This document shows, piece by piece, positions 52,927-64,000 of a stretch of 64,000 nucleotides of DNA. The stretch is from positions 124,001-188,000 of the forward strand of contig NZ_RZNX01000005.1 of assembly GCF_003994465.1 (NCBI RefSeq). Direction: 5' to 3'. Both the position numbers and the translations under genes were made by a program. Positions within the stretch are counted from its first letter, which is position 1. Each line of letters starts with the position of its first letter. The notes under the pieces were generated by a model. That model was not told where the DNA came from and ran no database searches. It worked only from the letters and a program-made list of their open reading frames with translations. This DNA is from Paenibacillus zeisoli (lineage in GTDB: Bacteria; Bacillota; Bacilli; Paenibacillales; Paenibacillaceae).

Positions 52927-54012
52927 ATGAGTAATAGACGAATTCCTAAGTATTTACAATTGAAAGAAGAGCTTCTCTCCTGGTTGGAGTCTGGCAGGTT
53001 GCAGACCGGCAAACAGTTCCCGTCCGAGAACGAAATTTCCGAACAGTTCAAGCTAAGCCGTCAGACGGTTCGTCAGACTTTTGGTGAGCTGGAGAAGGAA
53101 GGCTGGCTGGAGCGGATTCAGGGCAAGGGGACTTTTGCTAGAAACCCCGGTAGACGTGAAGGAGAACAAGTTAAGACGATCGGCATAATTACAACCTATA
53201 TTTCCGATTATATCTTTCCGCATATTGTAAGAGGAGCTGAGGCGGAGCTTCGCAGTCAAGGTTACCGGCTTCTCCTGTCCAGCACGGACAATAAGAAAGA
53301 GAAGGAAATGGAGAGCCTCCAATTAATGACAAGCCAGCCCCTCAGCGGTCTCATTATTGAACCGACCAAAAGCGCGGAGGGCAATCCCAATCTGGGTTAC
53401 TTTCTGGAGCTGCAGGAGAAGAACATTCCCTACCTGATGATTAACGAGAAGTATCGTGAGCTGGAGTGTCCAAGTCTTAGAGTGGACGATGAGGCGGGTG
53501 GATATAAGGCGGCAGCGCATTTACTGGAGAACGGTCACACACAAATTGCCGGCTTCTTCAAGCGGGATGACCTTCAAGGCGTGAACCGGTTAAAAGGCTT
53601 CCTGCATGCTCATCGGGAGTCTGGGATCACCGTATCTCCGCAGCGGGTAGTTACGTATACCACGGAGCAAAAGCAGGATCTACCTTACAAGCAGGCTCTA
53701 GAGCTGCTGAAAAGTAACGAGCAGAACCGCCCGACCGCCTTTGTGTGTTATAACGATGAATTAGCGGTGCGTCTAATGGAGGCAGCTGTGTTGTGCGGTC
53801 TTCGGATCCCAGAAGACATCTCCTTCATCGGATTCGATGATTCCAGTCTGTCCTTGGGCACACGTCTGACCACATTAACTCATCCCAAGACTACGATGGG
53901 CGAGATGGCTGCAAGGCAGCTCATCAGTATGATCGAACAAGGAAGTACCTATGAGGACACCGTATTCGAGCCGGAACTCATTAAGCGTCAATCTGTTTTT
54001 AAGCGTAAATAA
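52927..54012 (+). CDS. araR: AraR, GntR/LacI-type arabinose repressor
   Basis: 361 residues. The N-terminal GntR winged helix (RRIPKYLQLKEELLSW; KLSRQTVRQTFGELE) is joined to a LacI-type sugar-binding domain (TIGIITTYISDYIFPHIVRG; PEDISFIGFDDSSL). AraR binds TTGTACGTACAA-type operators, three of which are nearby, and releases them with L-arabinose. Unusually, the gene lies within the operon between araA and araD, which gives feedback on its own synthesis. Confidence 0.94.
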   Translation: MSNRRIPKYLQLKEELLSWLESGRLQTGKQFPSENEISEQFKLSRQTVRQTFGELEKEGWLERIQGKGTFARNPGRREGEQVKTIGIITTYISDYIFPHIVRGAEAELRSQGYRLLLSSTDNKKEKEMESLQLMTSQPLSGLIIEPTKSAEGNPNLGYFLELQEKNIPYLMINEKYRELECPSLRVDDEAGGYKAAAHLLENGHTQIAGFFKRDDLQGVNRLKGFLHAHRESGITVSPQRVVTYTTEQKQDLPYKQALELLKSNEQNRPTAFVCYNDELAVRLMEAAVLCGLRIPEDISFIGFDDSSLSLGTRLTTLTHPKTTMGEMAARQLISMIEQGSTYEDTVFEPELIKRQSVFKRK

Positions 54013-54063
54013 AGCACAAACGAAGAATTAACGAAGTCCATAAGTGGACTTTCATACGATGAC

Positions 54064-54075
54064 TTGTACGTACAA
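54064..54075. promoter_or_regulatory. AraR operator O3, between araR and araD
   Basis: A second perfect TTGTACGTACAA, 28 bp upstream of the araD ATG. It implies an internal AraR-controlled promoter or a roadblock for araDBM. Confidence 0.9.
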
Positions 54076-54103
54076 CATCTTAATGGAGAGGGAGTGTCTG
54101 TAC

Positions 54104-54793
54104 ATGCTTGAAGCACTCAAACAACAGGTGCTGGAGGCCAATCTGGAGCTGCCCAAACATAATCTGGTCACCTTTACATGGGGAAATGTCAGTGGTATTG
54201 ACCGGGAGCAAGGGCTAGTTGTGATCAAACCAAGCGGGGTGCCTTACGAGGACCTCAAGGCTGAGCACATGGTTGTAGTTGATCTGGAAGGTCGGGTTGT
54301 TGAGGGGGACCTGCGTCCTTCATCCGATACACCAACGCATGTCGTATTGTATCGGTCATTTCCTGAAATCGGGGGAATTGTGCATACACACTCTCCTTGG
54401 GGAACCAGCTGGGCACAGGCAGGGCGTGCGCTCCCTGCTTATGGAACAACTCATTCGGATTATTTCTATGGCGAAATTCCGGTAACTCGTCCCATGACCA
54501 AGGCGGAGATTGAAGGAGATTATGAACGGGAGACCGGGAATGTGATTGTAGAAAGATTCAAGAACCTGGATCCTAATCAGATCCCTGGTGTACTGGTTCA
54601 TGCACACGCTCCATTTGTCTGGGGCAAGGATGCTCATAATGCGGTGCATAATGCCGTCGTGCTGGAGGAAGTGGCGAAGATTGCTGGACGGATGCTCGCA
54701 CTCAATCCAGAAGCCGCACCTATGGATCAAGTGCTGCTTGATCGGCATTATCTGCGGAAGCATGGTGTGAACGCTTATTACGGACAGAACTAA
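54104..54793 (+). CDS. araD: L-ribulose-5-phosphate 4-epimerase
   Basis: 229 residues, class II aldolase fold. The Zn ligands are visible in [14 protein letters not shown] and [20 protein letters not shown]. It converts L-ribulose-5-P to D-xylulose-5-P. ATG at 54104 has GGGAGTG upstream; the longer frame from 54044 would cross the AraR operator. Confidence 0.95.
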   Translation: MLEALKQQVLEANLELPKHNLVTFTWGNVSGIDREQGLVVIKPSGVPYEDLKAEHMVVVDLEGRVVEGDLRPSSDTPTHVVLYRSFPEIGGIVHTHSPWGTSWAQAGRALPAYGTTHSDYFYGEIPVTRPMTKAEIEGDYERETGNVIVERFKNLDPNQIPGVLVHAHAPFVWGKDAHNAVHNAVVLEEVAKIAGRMLALNPEAAPMDQVLLDRHYLRKHGVNAYYGQN

Positions 54794-54831
54794 TTACTTT
54801 TATCAAATTCGAATAGCGGGAGGAAGCCAAT

Positions 54832-56502
54832 ATGGGACAAAAATATACGATTGGTGTTGACTACGGAACCCAGTCGGGGCGTGCGGTACTTGTGGATTTA
54901 TCGAGCGGTCATGAAGTTGCCGATCATGTAACTCCGTATCCTCATCATGTTATAGATGAATATTTACCGGGTTCAGGGATTAAGCTTGCGCATGACTGGG
55001 CTTTGCAGCACCCGGATGACTATCTCGAGGTGCTTAGAAGATCCATTCCTGCGGTCATCAAGGAATCGGGAGTTAACCCTGAGGATGTAATAGGGGTTGG
55101 AATTGACTTCACGGCTTGTACGATGCTGCCCGTTGATGAAGCCGGAGAGCCGCTGTGCTTCCATAAGGAGTACGTGGATGACCCTCACAGTTGGGTGAAG
55201 CTGTGGAAGCACCATGCCGCCCAGCCGGAAGCCGACAAGATTAATCAGATTGCTGCTGAACGCGGAGAAGCCTTCCTTCCCCGCTATGGCGGGAAGATTT
55301 CCTCCGAATGGATGATCGCAAAGATCTGGCAGATTCTTGACGAAGCTCCGGAGATTTATGATCGTACGGATCTTTTTCTGGAGGCTACGGACTGGGTTAT
55401 TTCCCAAATGACAGGGAAAGTTGTACGGAACAGCTGTACAGCCGGATACAAAGCGATCTGGCATAAGCAGGAGGGATTCCCTAGCCGGGAATACTTCAAG
55501 GCACTTGACCCCAGACTTGAGAATCTAACGGATACGAAGCTGCGTGGAGAAGTGATTGCTCTGGGTTCATCGGCAGGCGGGCTAACGGACGCCATGGCTG
55601 AACTCACCGGTCTTAAGCCGGGTATCGCAGTGGCGGTGGGCAATGTGGATGCTCATGCTGCGGTTCCAGCCGTTGGTGTGGTAACCCCAGGGAAATTAGT
55701 CATGGCCATGGGAACCTCCATCTGCCATATGCTGCTGGGTACGGAAGAGAAGCAGGTAGAAGGTATGTGCGGTGTGGTTGAGGATGGAATAATACCGGGA
55801 CTATACGGTTATGAAGCGGGGCAATCCGCCGTTGGCGATATATTTGAGTGGTTCGTCGAAGAGTCGCTCCCTTCCTATGTAAAAGAGCAGGCTGAGAAGG
55901 AAGGTCTGGGAGTTCACCAGTGGCTGGAGAGAGAAGCTGCCAAGTATCAGCCTGGAGAGACGGGATTGCTTGCTCTCGACTGGTGGAACGGCAATCGCTC
56001 CGTTCTGGTAGATACCGATCTAACCGGTATGATTCTTGGTTTGACTCTATTAACCAAGCCGCAGGAAGTGTATCGTACGCTGCTGGAGGCTACTGCATTT
56101 GGAACACGGAAAATCGTTGATGCTTTCCACTCAAATGGGGTTCCTGTAGATGCCCTGTATGCTTGCGGGGGACTGCCGCAGAAGAATCGTCTGCTTATGC
56201 AGATCTATGCCGATGTGACCAACCGCGAAATTTATATTGCTGACTCCAAGCAGACACCGGCTCTTGGGGCGGCGATGTTCGCCGCCGTTGCCGCCGGAGC
56301 GGAAGCCGGAGGATACGATTCGATCATTGATGCGGCTACAAGCATGGCCAGAGTTAAGGAAGAGACCTTCAAGCCGATTCCCGCCAATGTGGAAATTTAT
56401 GAGCTCTTGTACCAGGAGTACAGCAAGCTTCATGACTATTTTGGACGTGGTGAGAATGATGTGATGAAGCGCCTGAAGGCGATTAAGAAATCTGCCGAAT
56501 AG
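54832..56502 (+). CDS. araB: L-ribulokinase
   Basis: 556 residues, FGGY kinase family: [37 protein letters not shown] and [20 protein letters not shown]. It phosphorylates L-ribulose with ATP. GGGAGGAAG precedes the ATG. Part of araD-araB-araM. Confidence 0.96.
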   Translation: MGQKYTIGVDYGTQSGRAVLVDLSSGHEVADHVTPYPHHVIDEYLPGSGIKLAHDWALQHPDDYLEVLRRSIPAVIKESGVNPEDVIGVGIDFTACTMLPVDEAGEPLCFHKEYVDDPHSWVKLWKHHAAQPEADKINQIAAERGEAFLPRYGGKISSEWMIAKIWQILDEAPEIYDRTDLFLEATDWVISQMTGKVVRNSCTAGYKAIWHKQEGFPSREYFKALDPRLENLTDTKLRGEVIALGSSAGGLTDAMAELTGLKPGIAVAVGNVDAHAAVPAVGVVTPGKLVMAMGTSICHMLLGTEEKQVEGMCGVVEDGIIPGLYGYEAGQSAVGDIFEWFVEESLPSYVKEQAEKEGLGVHQWLEREAAKYQPGETGLLALDWWNGNRSVLVDTDLTGMILGLTLLTKPQEVYRTLLEATAFGTRKIVDAFHSNGVPVDALYACGGLPQKNRLLMQIYADVTNREIYIADSKQTPALGAAMFAAVAAGAEAGGYDSIIDAATSMARVKEETFKPIPANVEIYELLYQEYSKLHDYFGRGENDVMKRLKAIKKSAE

Positions 56503-56535
56503 AAGACACCGCAGATTAGGAGGCTGTCTACTGAT

Positions 56536-57663
56536 ATGAGTATCTTGAACGATATCAAGGCTATCCAGCAAGTGTCGCTTAGCTCAGGCGCCATTCATGA
56601 GGTCGCTCCATTCTTGCTGGAGCGAGAGTACAGGCGAGTTCTGCTCGTTGCTGATGAGAATACGTATAAGGCCGCAGGTGAACATCTCTTCAATCTCCTT
56701 GAACACAAGGGAATCCAGGTTGGCGAAATGCGGATTAGCCCTAATCCACAGGGCGATTGTGTCGCTGATGAACAATCGATTGTTGAAGTGCTTCTAAGTT
56801 TGAACCCCGATCAGACGGATTGTCTGATTGCAGTGGGTTCCGGAACGATTCATGATATCGTCCGTTTTGTGAGTCATAAGACAAAGGTGCCCTTTGTCTC
56901 CGTACCTACTGCTCCTTCTGTGGACGGATTCACTTCTGCGGGAGCTCCCCTAATTATAAGGGGAGTGAAGACAACGATTGCGGCCGTTCCGCCCTTTGCC
57001 ATATTTGCTGATCTAGATATTCTCACACGAGCACCCCAGCCTTTAGTTGCAGCAGGATTCGGGGACATGCTCGCCAAGTACACCTCGTTATTCGATTGGA
57101 AATTCTCACATCTTACCGCAGGGGAGCCTTACGATGAACAGGCCGCTGTAATTACACAGCGGGCGCTGTGGTCCTGTGTTGAACAGGTGGAGGCGATCGG
57201 GAAGCGAACCGAGGAAGGCATCCGGACACTGATGACGGCACTCATTGAATCAGGCTTGGCCATGCTTCTGTTCGGGCAGTCACATCCGGCCTCTGGTGCT
57301 GAACACCACCTTTCCCATTACTGGGAAATGGAATACCTTCGCTTAGGCAGGCGGGCGATCCTTCATGGGGCGAAAGTGGGTGCAGCCTGCGCGGAGATCT
57401 CACGTGTATATCACGAAGCCGTAGATAAGGGGATTTATCCCGGGGCAGAGCCGGAAGCCCTACGGGCACACGCGGCTGAGGTTCAGCAATGGATAGCTGA
57501 GATTCCTCCAGAATCCGCAATCCGTGATCTGCTCCGAGTTGCAGGGGGTCCTGCTGACAGAACCGAACTGGGGATTGACGATGAGCTGCTTGAGCAGAGT
57601 CTGCGCACAGCTCATCGTCTCCGCAATCGGCATACGCTTCTTCGCGCCTTGAACGAAGCTTAA
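56536..57663 (+). CDS. araM: Glycerol-1-phosphate dehydrogenase (AraM/EgsA)
   Basis: 375 residues of the iron-alcohol dehydrogenase-like fold: GSGTIHDIVRF nucleotide site, PSVDGFTSAGAPLI, and metal ligands in GAEHHLSHYWEM. The B. subtilis homologue makes sn-glycerol-1-phosphate from dihydroxyacetone phosphate. It sits in the ara operon in B. subtilis as well, without a clear role in arabinose use. AGGAGG lies 12 nt upstream, slightly far. Confidence 0.92.
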   Translation: MSILNDIKAIQQVSLSSGAIHEVAPFLLEREYRRVLLVADENTYKAAGEHLFNLLEHKGIQVGEMRISPNPQGDCVADEQSIVEVLLSLNPDQTDCLIAVGSGTIHDIVRFVSHKTKVPFVSVPTAPSVDGFTSAGAPLIIRGVKTTIAAVPPFAIFADLDILTRAPQPLVAAGFGDMLAKYTSLFDWKFSHLTAGEPYDEQAAVITQRALWSCVEQVEAIGKRTEEGIRTLMTALIESGLAMLLFGQSHPASGAEHHLSHYWEMEYLRLGRRAILHGAKVGAACAEISRVYHEAVDKGIYPGAEPEALRAHAAEVQQWIAEIPPESAIRDLLRVAGGPADRTELGIDDELLEQSLRTAHRLRNRHTLLRALNEA

Positions 57664-57670
57664 TACACAA

Positions 57671-57703
57671 AAGGATCACGTCTAAGAAGTAGACGTGATC
57701 CTT
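57671..57703. terminator. ara operon terminator
   Basis: AAGGATCACGTCTA (57671-57684) and TAGACGTGATCCTT (57690-57703), between convergent genes. Confidence 0.85.
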
Positions 57704-57763
57704 CATTCTATATACCTGTTGACGTTCTGAATAAATAAGACGTGCGTCTTATTTAACTTCTTA

Positions 57764-58678
57764 TTATTCTTCCACGTTATATAGCACGCGTGCGGATAAA
57801 TCTTGACCGTAGTTGCCAAAATGCTTGCCATAGATGGTCAAGCCCCGCTTGTTAACCGGCTTATCTGTTACTGCAATACGGAAGGTGAGTTCGCTCTTAT
57901 AGTTCAGCTGGATTTGGTCCAGAGTTACATCCGAAATCCGGCAGCCATCGATAAAGCTGCCCTCATTGTTAATCCGAATTAATTTGAGCATTCCATATTG
58001 ATTAAGGTGGGGCGGCCACCACTCCGGATTGAACGTGCCGCGGGTGTCCCCAAAGTCCCCTGGACTTGTCCAGAACCCAAGCTCAACCCCATTTAAGTAG
58101 AAATAAATATCTGAGGGGTAGTTGTCACAGTAGCCAGGTGCTTCTGATCCTATCTCCATGCAGAACTGAATCTCCCGGAAGGATTGATTCGGCTTGAGAT
58201 AATTCGGTATCCGATATTCAAGATAGCCTTCAGACAGCCAGATAATCTCGGAATCAATACGCTGTGGATCTGCAAAATATCGAGGATCGTCAAAATCTCC
58301 GATAATACTGTCTTTGGTAGCGAGTCCGCAAGTGGGGGATACCTGATAATCGCTGTAATGTCCAACCTGAATATCTACTTCGTATAAATTCTCCATATCT
58401 TTGCTCCGCAAATCAACAATCAATTTGTCTTTATTCAAATAACAGATCTTTTGGATGCCGTGCTTGCCTACAGAGGTATTGATCTCGATAAGTCCGCTCT
58501 CTTCAAGCTTCTTAATGTGCATGGTGATGGCCCCGTTGCTTAAATTCAGCTTCGTGGCAAGTTCATTCAGGTTCAAGGCCTGGTTATTAGCCAGCAGTTC
58601 AAGGATCTGTATTCTGATCTCAGAACTTAAAGCTTTAAAAATTTCAATCCCACTCATCAAATCCTTGATGTATATCAT
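57764..58678 (-). CDS. ArsR-type regulator with large C-terminal domain
   Basis: 304 residues. The N-terminal winged helix (FKALSSEIRIQILELL; LNLSNGAITMHIKKLEESGLI) is followed by about 200 residues of beta-rich sequence with many Trp, Tyr and Asn (PGYCDNYPSDIYFYLNGVELGFW), resembling a ligand-binding jelly roll. Regulators of this type occur beside glycoside hydrolase genes. It is divergent from abfA across an A+T-rich region with an inverted repeat. It probably controls abfA and the ABC importer; the ligand is unknown. An alternative start is ATG at 58657. Confidence 0.8.
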   Translation of the reverse strand: MIYIKDLMSGIEIFKALSSEIRIQILELLANNQALNLNELATKLNLSNGAITMHIKKLEESGLIEINTSVGKHGIQKICYLNKDKLIVDLRSKDMENLYEVDIQVGHYSDYQVSPTCGLATKDSIIGDFDDPRYFADPQRIDSEIIWLSEGYLEYRIPNYLKPNQSFREIQFCMEIGSEAPGYCDNYPSDIYFYLNGVELGFWTSPGDFGDTRGTFNPEWWPPHLNQYGMLKLIRINNEGSFIDGCRISDVTLDQIQLNYKSELTFRIAVTDKPVNKRGLTIYGKHFGNYGQDLSARVLYNVEE

Positions 58679-58717
58679 AGGTTATGAACCTTCTTCCAAA
58701 ATGAATTAGTTAATTCG

Positions 58718-58742
58718 AGTTTATTTTAGATAATTATAAACT
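58718..58742. promoter_or_regulatory. Inverted repeat near the ArsR-type regulator start
   Basis: AGTTTAT (58718-58724) and ATAAACT (58736-58742), 11-bp spacer, 40 bp upstream of the regulator. Candidate autoregulatory operator. The rest of the 356-bp divergent region is A+T-rich, with TTTATA-type repeats and no gene. Confidence 0.5.
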
Positions 58743-58935
58743 AATGATACCTTTAAATAAAGGTGCGAATCAAAAATTGTATTATAATTCAAATAATCGG
58801 CAAATTTTTGTATCAATTCACAGATGGTATTTATATAAATGTGAACTAAACTGCTGAATACACAAGAAAAATCAACTAAAATGTTACTTTTAGACATTTG
58901 ATTTATAAAAATATAAAAAGGTTTAAATAAATTTG

Positions 58936-58964
58936 TTTACAACACAGATCATATATGTTAATTT
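58936..58964 (+). promoter_or_regulatory. abfA promoter
   Basis: TTTACA (58936-58941) and TAATTT (58959-58964), 17-bp spacer. Confidence 0.6.
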
Positions 58965-58968
58965 ATAA

Positions 58969-58984
58969 ATGTAAACGTATTCAT
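58969..58984. promoter_or_regulatory. CcpA cre site at abfA
   Basis: ATGTAAACGTATTCAT fits the cre consensus WTGNAARCGNWWWCAW at every position. It covers the predicted start point, so CcpA would repress abfA and the importer in glucose. Confidence 0.85.
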
Positions 58985-58998
58985 TAAGTATATTATAA

Positions 58999-60558
<1,560 letters not shown>

Positions 60559-60721
60559 CTGATTTAGCTCATTGATTTATGAATGCGGTTCCAACTCAGG
60601 TTTCTTGGTAGCTCGAATTGAATTATTCGCAGCCAGCCCATCCATGAACTAGCGATCTGCATATCTGGCTAGACCATCTTCAGTTCTTTCTATCTTTTAT
60701 TAGATTACAGGAGGGGTTATT

Positions 60722-62071
60722 GTGACAAAGAAAAAAGGTTGGTTGATGCTGGTCTCATTGATTCTTGTATTCTCAACCGTATTGGCAGGCTGTGGCAAAG
60801 GCAGCTCAAGCAGTGCAGAAGGAGGGAACAAGGAGCTTACCTTTATGTTCCGTGGAGGTCCTGACGAACAGACAGCCTACAAGAATGTGGTTAAGCAATT
60901 TGAGAAGGATCATCCCAATATTAAAGTCAAGTTGGTTATCACTACAGCAGATCAATACGCAACCAAGCTAAAGGCAGCCATTACCGGGAATAAGCTTCCG
61001 GATGTGTTTTATTTCGGCTCAGGAGATCTTAAAGCATACGTGAACGGCGGCGTACTCATGAATCTCTCTCCATATATCGAGAAGAACAAGAATATTGATC
61101 TGAACAACATCTGGAAATACGGTGTAGACCTCTATCGTTATGACGGCAATATGGCAGGTCAAGGTGATAACTACGGTATGCCGAAGGACGTTGGGCCATT
61201 TGCGCTCGGTTATAACAAAACCATGTTCGAGAAGGCTGGCATTCCACTGCCAGATAAGGATAAGCCTATGACATGGGCTGAATTTCTGGATGTTCAGAAG
61301 AAGCTGACCAAAGACACAGATGGGGATGGTAAGCTCGATCAGTTCGGATCAGGCTTCAATATTACTTGGGCACTGCAGTCCTTTGCATGGAGTAATGGTG
61401 CAGATTTCATAGATTCCACCAAGACTAAGGTCACCGTGGATGATCCTAAGTTCGCTGAAGCCCTTCAATATCTGGCCGACCTGCAGAACGTAGCTAAAGT
61501 AACTCCTTCCATTGCAGATTCCCAGACTCTCGATACGTATCAGCGCTGGATGAAAGGGCAGCTCGCCTTCTTCCCTGTCGGTCCATGGGATATGTCAACT
61601 TATGAGAAGCTGCCGTTCGATTATGATCTTATTCCTTACCCAGCCGGGTCTACTGGCAAATCAGCAACATGGACGGGTTCCCTTGGTATCGGGGTATCCA
61701 AGAAAACCAAATATCCGGATGAAGCCGTGGAGCTGGTGAACTACCTGACTTCCTCCAAGGAAGGTATGGACGCGCTGGTGAAAGCCAAAGTACAAATTCC
61801 GAACATGGTCGATATGGCAAAAACATGGGCAGCCGATACCTCCACCAAGCCGGCTAACAAAGAAGAGTTCATTCAAATTGTGCAGGAATATGGCAGACCG
61901 CTGCCGGCTAACTTCACTTACAATTCCGAATGGTATGACTTGTTCTTCACGGATATTCAGCCAGTTCTTGACGGCAAGATGTCTGCGGCAGATTACGTGA
62001 AGCAGGAGCAGCCAAAAATGCAGAAGCTTCTCGACAAAGCCATCGAGCAGGAGAATAAATCCAAGAAGTAA
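60722..62071 (+). CDS. araN: Sugar ABC importer, solute-binding lipoprotein (AraN-like)
   Basis: 449 residues with a lipoprotein signal ([10 protein letters not shown], lipobox LAGC). The CUT1-type binding protein has [15 protein letters not shown] and [12 protein letters not shown] regions. Anchored outside the membrane, it would bind arabinose oligomers. GTG start with AGGAGGGG. 163 nt downstream of abfA, with no operator recognised between. Confidence 0.85.
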   Translation: MTKKKGWLMLVSLILVFSTVLAGCGKGSSSSAEGGNKELTFMFRGGPDEQTAYKNVVKQFEKDHPNIKVKLVITTADQYATKLKAAITGNKLPDVFYFGSGDLKAYVNGGVLMNLSPYIEKNKNIDLNNIWKYGVDLYRYDGNMAGQGDNYGMPKDVGPFALGYNKTMFEKAGIPLPDKDKPMTWAEFLDVQKKLTKDTDGDGKLDQFGSGFNITWALQSFAWSNGADFIDSTKTKVTVDDPKFAEALQYLADLQNVAKVTPSIADSQTLDTYQRWMKGQLAFFPVGPWDMSTYEKLPFDYDLIPYPAGSTGKSATWTGSLGIGVSKKTKYPDEAVELVNYLTSSKEGMDALVKAKVQIPNMVDMAKTWAADTSTKPANKEEFIQIVQEYGRPLPANFTYNSEWYDLFFTDIQPVLDGKMSAADYVKQEQPKMQKLLDKAIEQENKSKK

Positions 62072-62152
62072 CCACGAACCGGACATGTGATGTTAGCTGC
62101 CTGATGGCTAACATCATTTGCCATTCCGGTATCCGAAGCTGAGGTGAAACCG

Positions 62153-63043
62153 ATGGAAACCAAATCAAATCTCTATCGAAAAGAGAGAATATACGGGTAT
62201 TTGTTCATACTTCCTCCCGTGCTGGGACTGCTGATTTTCACATTGTTCCCTGTCATTTATTCCTTCTACGGGTCTCTGACAGACTGGGACGGACTTGGTC
62301 AGATGAGCTTTGTCGGCTTAAGCAACTTTAAGGATCTATTCTCGGATGATTTGTTCTACAAGGCTGCTTTCAATACCATTTATCTTATGATTGGCATTCC
62401 GATCGGGTTGTTCCTGGCCCTGCTGCTGGCTCTCGGGCTTAACCGCAGAATCCCTGGAACTACAGCGTTCCGCGTTATCTATTACGTCCCGGTGATCTCG
62501 TCCCTGGCTGCCATTTCGATTCTCTGGAACTGGGCTTACAACGGGGATTATGGACTTGTGAATCAGTTCCTTGAGCTGTTCGGCATCAAAGGACCGAACT
62601 GGCTCGCCAATAAATATACCGTGAAGCCGGCAATCATTATCATGACCGTATGGAAAGGTCTCGGTTATACAATGCTCCTCTATCTGGCTGCACTTCAGAG
62701 CATTCCAAGAACGTACTATGAAGCGGCAGAGCTCGATGGGGCCACCGGCTTCAAGTCTTTCAGACATATTACCTGGCCGATGGTGAAGCCGGTGACGTTC
62801 TTCATCGTCGTGACCAGCATTATTGGCGGATCACAAATTTTCACTGAAATTAACATTATGACCTCGACCGGTGGCACAGAGTACTCCTCCGCATCCGTGG
62901 TGTTCTACATCTGGCAGAAGGCCTTCGGCAATCTGCAAATGGGATACGCCTCAGCCATGGCCGTCGTACTTGGACTGTTCATATTTGTGATTACTCTGAT
63001 CCAATTCAAAATGAACGAGAAATCATCCTACGAGGCCGATTGA
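62153..63043 (+). CDS. araP: Sugar ABC permease (AraP-like)
   Basis: 296 residues, six membrane helices, with the EAA motif EAAELDGATGFKSFRHITWPMVKP, which contacts the ATPase (not encoded here; probably a shared MsmX-like protein). ATG at 62153 has GAGGTGA upstream; GTG at 62144 is inside that site. Confidence 0.87.
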   Translation: METKSNLYRKERIYGYLFILPPVLGLLIFTLFPVIYSFYGSLTDWDGLGQMSFVGLSNFKDLFSDDLFYKAAFNTIYLMIGIPIGLFLALLLALGLNRRIPGTTAFRVIYYVPVISSLAAISILWNWAYNGDYGLVNQFLELFGIKGPNWLANKYTVKPAIIIMTVWKGLGYTMLLYLAALQSIPRTYYEAAELDGATGFKSFRHITWPMVKPVTFFIVVTSIIGGSQIFTEINIMTSTGGTEYSSASVVFYIWQKAFGNLQMGYASAMAVVLGLFIFVITLIQFKMNEKSSYEAD

Positions 63044-63071
63044 GCACAAGGAGAAAGGAGCGAATACGAAC

Positions 63072-63914
63072 ATGTCCCATTCACAAAAAAGACGTACGGC
63101 CAACTTCTTTATTTTTATCCTGCTGGCCATAGGCGCGATCTTCATGATTGCCCCACTACTATGGATGCTTACCACATCGGTTAAAGATCAGCAGGATGTA
63201 TTTGCACTTCCGCCAAAATGGATTCCGGATATATTCCACTGGGATAAATACGCGGAAATATGGGAAAAGGGCCCTTTGCTTACCGGGATTACGAACAGCT
63301 TAATTGTAGCTTTGAGTGTAACTATAGTGGGTACTTTCACATCTAGTCTAGCAGCGTTCTCGTTCGCCAAGCTGAAGTTCCCACATAAGAATAAGATCTT
63401 CCTGCTGCTGCTGTCTGCCATCATGATTCCTTATCCGGCAGTGATGATCCCGCAGTTCATTATGTTCTCGGAGCTCGGTTGGGTCGATACGCTGCTGCCC
63501 TTGATTGTTCCGGGTTTGTTCGGAAATATCGTCATGATCTTCTTCATCCGGCAGTACCTCGTCAGCGTGCCGAACGAGATTATTGAGGCGGCCAAGATCG
63601 ATGGCAGCTCTTACTTCAGACTCTTCTCGACCATCACTTTCCCGCTAATCAAGCCGGCGGTTGCTGCTCAGCTTATTCTCTGGTTCATGGGAATCTGGAA
63701 CGATTATCTGGCACCCATCATCTATCTGAACTCCCCGGAGAATCAGACGCTGCAGCTCGTTATTGCCAATTATAATGCGACTTATGCCATTCAGACGGAC
63801 TACCCGTTAATTATGGCAGCTTCCATCATTGCACTGCTGCCGGTCTTGATTACGTTCTTGGTGTTCCAAAAACAAATTATTGAGTCGGTGGCTATATCCG
63901 GAGTTAAGGGATGA
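63072..63914 (+). CDS. araQ: Sugar ABC permease (AraQ-like)
   Basis: 280 residues, six membrane helices, EAA motif IEAAKIDGSSYFRLFSTITFPLIKP. It pairs with AraP to form the channel. GGAGAAAGGAG precedes the ATG. Its stop overlaps the next ATG by 4 nt. Confidence 0.88.
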   Translation: MSHSQKRRTANFFIFILLAIGAIFMIAPLLWMLTTSVKDQQDVFALPPKWIPDIFHWDKYAEIWEKGPLLTGITNSLIVALSVTIVGTFTSSLAAFSFAKLKFPHKNKIFLLLLSAIMIPYPAVMIPQFIMFSELGWVDTLLPLIVPGLFGNIVMIFFIRQYLVSVPNEIIEAAKIDGSSYFRLFSTITFPLIKPAVAAQLILWFMGIWNDYLAPIIYLNSPENQTLQLVIANYNATYAIQTDYPLIMAASIIALLPVLITFLVFQKQIIESVAISGVKG

Positions 63915-64000
63915 ATCCACAGGCCAAATGGAGGGCGATTATGGTTATTCCTATGCTTCTGTTATTCGGGGCAGGCGGATGTACGGCGGACAATACGGCG
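63911..64000 (+). CDS. Lipoprotein, 5' end only
   Basis: An ATG overlapping the araQ stop opens 30 codons to the window edge: a positively charged start, hydrophobic MVIPMLLLFGAGG and a lipobox Cys (GAGGC). The coupling suggests a surface enzyme or binding protein for arabinan use, but the mature part is off the window. Confidence 0.7.
   Translation, partial: MNPQAKWRAIMVIPMLLLFGAGGCTADNTA

Noticed and set aside
60559-60721. AraR operator before araN
   Set aside because: No TTGTACGTACAA-like palindrome is present; transcription probably continues from abfA.

Overview
The window looks like chromosomal DNA of a low-to-moderate G+C Bacillota, most likely Paenibacillus or a close relative. The case rests on strong AGGAGG-type ribosome binding sites, frequent GTG/TTG starts, a bacillithiol-type YpdA reductase, S-layer homology domains, B. 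subtilis-like BmrC, BmrA, GlcT and AraR proteins, and many intrinsic terminators. No rRNA, tRNA, IS element, prophage or CRISPR array was seen.

Layout. 0-13 kb is a housekeeping/stress mosaic: the 5' part of a bmrC-type multidrug ABC gene behind a leader-peptide/terminator attenuator, a HesB-like protein, a second ABC exporter, a ypdA-DUF441 pair divergent from an ArsR-DUF2087 regulator with palindromic operators, an esterase, a GNAT/MFS pair, and a module of an ApbE-like flavin transferase, a ferric-reductase-like membrane protein and a Ser/Gly/Asn-rich protein. 13.0-22.96 kb is one eight-gene operon for an unusual type VII (WXG100/ESX) secretion system: a YukD/EsaB-like protein, an EssC/EccC ATPase without FHA domains, an EspG-sized unknown protein, a WXG100-like long protein, a WXG100 protein, a membrane protein kinase with an extracytoplasmic coiled coil, a VWA protein and a PP2C-like phosphatase. 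The last three make a TerY-P-like kinase/VWA/phosphatase triad embedded in a T7SS operon that has no recognisable EssA, EsaA or classical EssB. This is the most interesting locus.

23-41 kb holds an SDR, DUF1992, the helicase HrpB, a general stress protein, a YhgE/Pip protein, a secreted beta-propeller, a GlcT-controlled glucose PTS split into IIA and IICB (with RNA antitermination target and terminator), a NarL-type two-component system, and an SLH protein followed by a 1133-residue exported protein. 41-51 kb has a homologue of the B. subtilis replication termination protein Rtp behind a G-poor intergenic region carrying eight AACC repeats and Ter-like sequences, a CLC transporter, a cobalamin riboswitch controlling metE, an azoreductase, MgtC, and bmrA followed by an OmpR-type two-component system.

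51-64 kb is an L-arabinose catabolic region: araA-araR-araD-araB-araM under three AraR operators, then a divergent ArsR-type regulator, an abfA (GH51) gene with a CcpA cre site at its start point, an AraNPQ sugar ABC importer and the start of a lipoprotein gene cut by the window end. Together these genes would release arabinose from arabinan oligomers, import it, convert it to xylulose-5-phosphate and repress the pathway in glucose or in the absence of arabinose.
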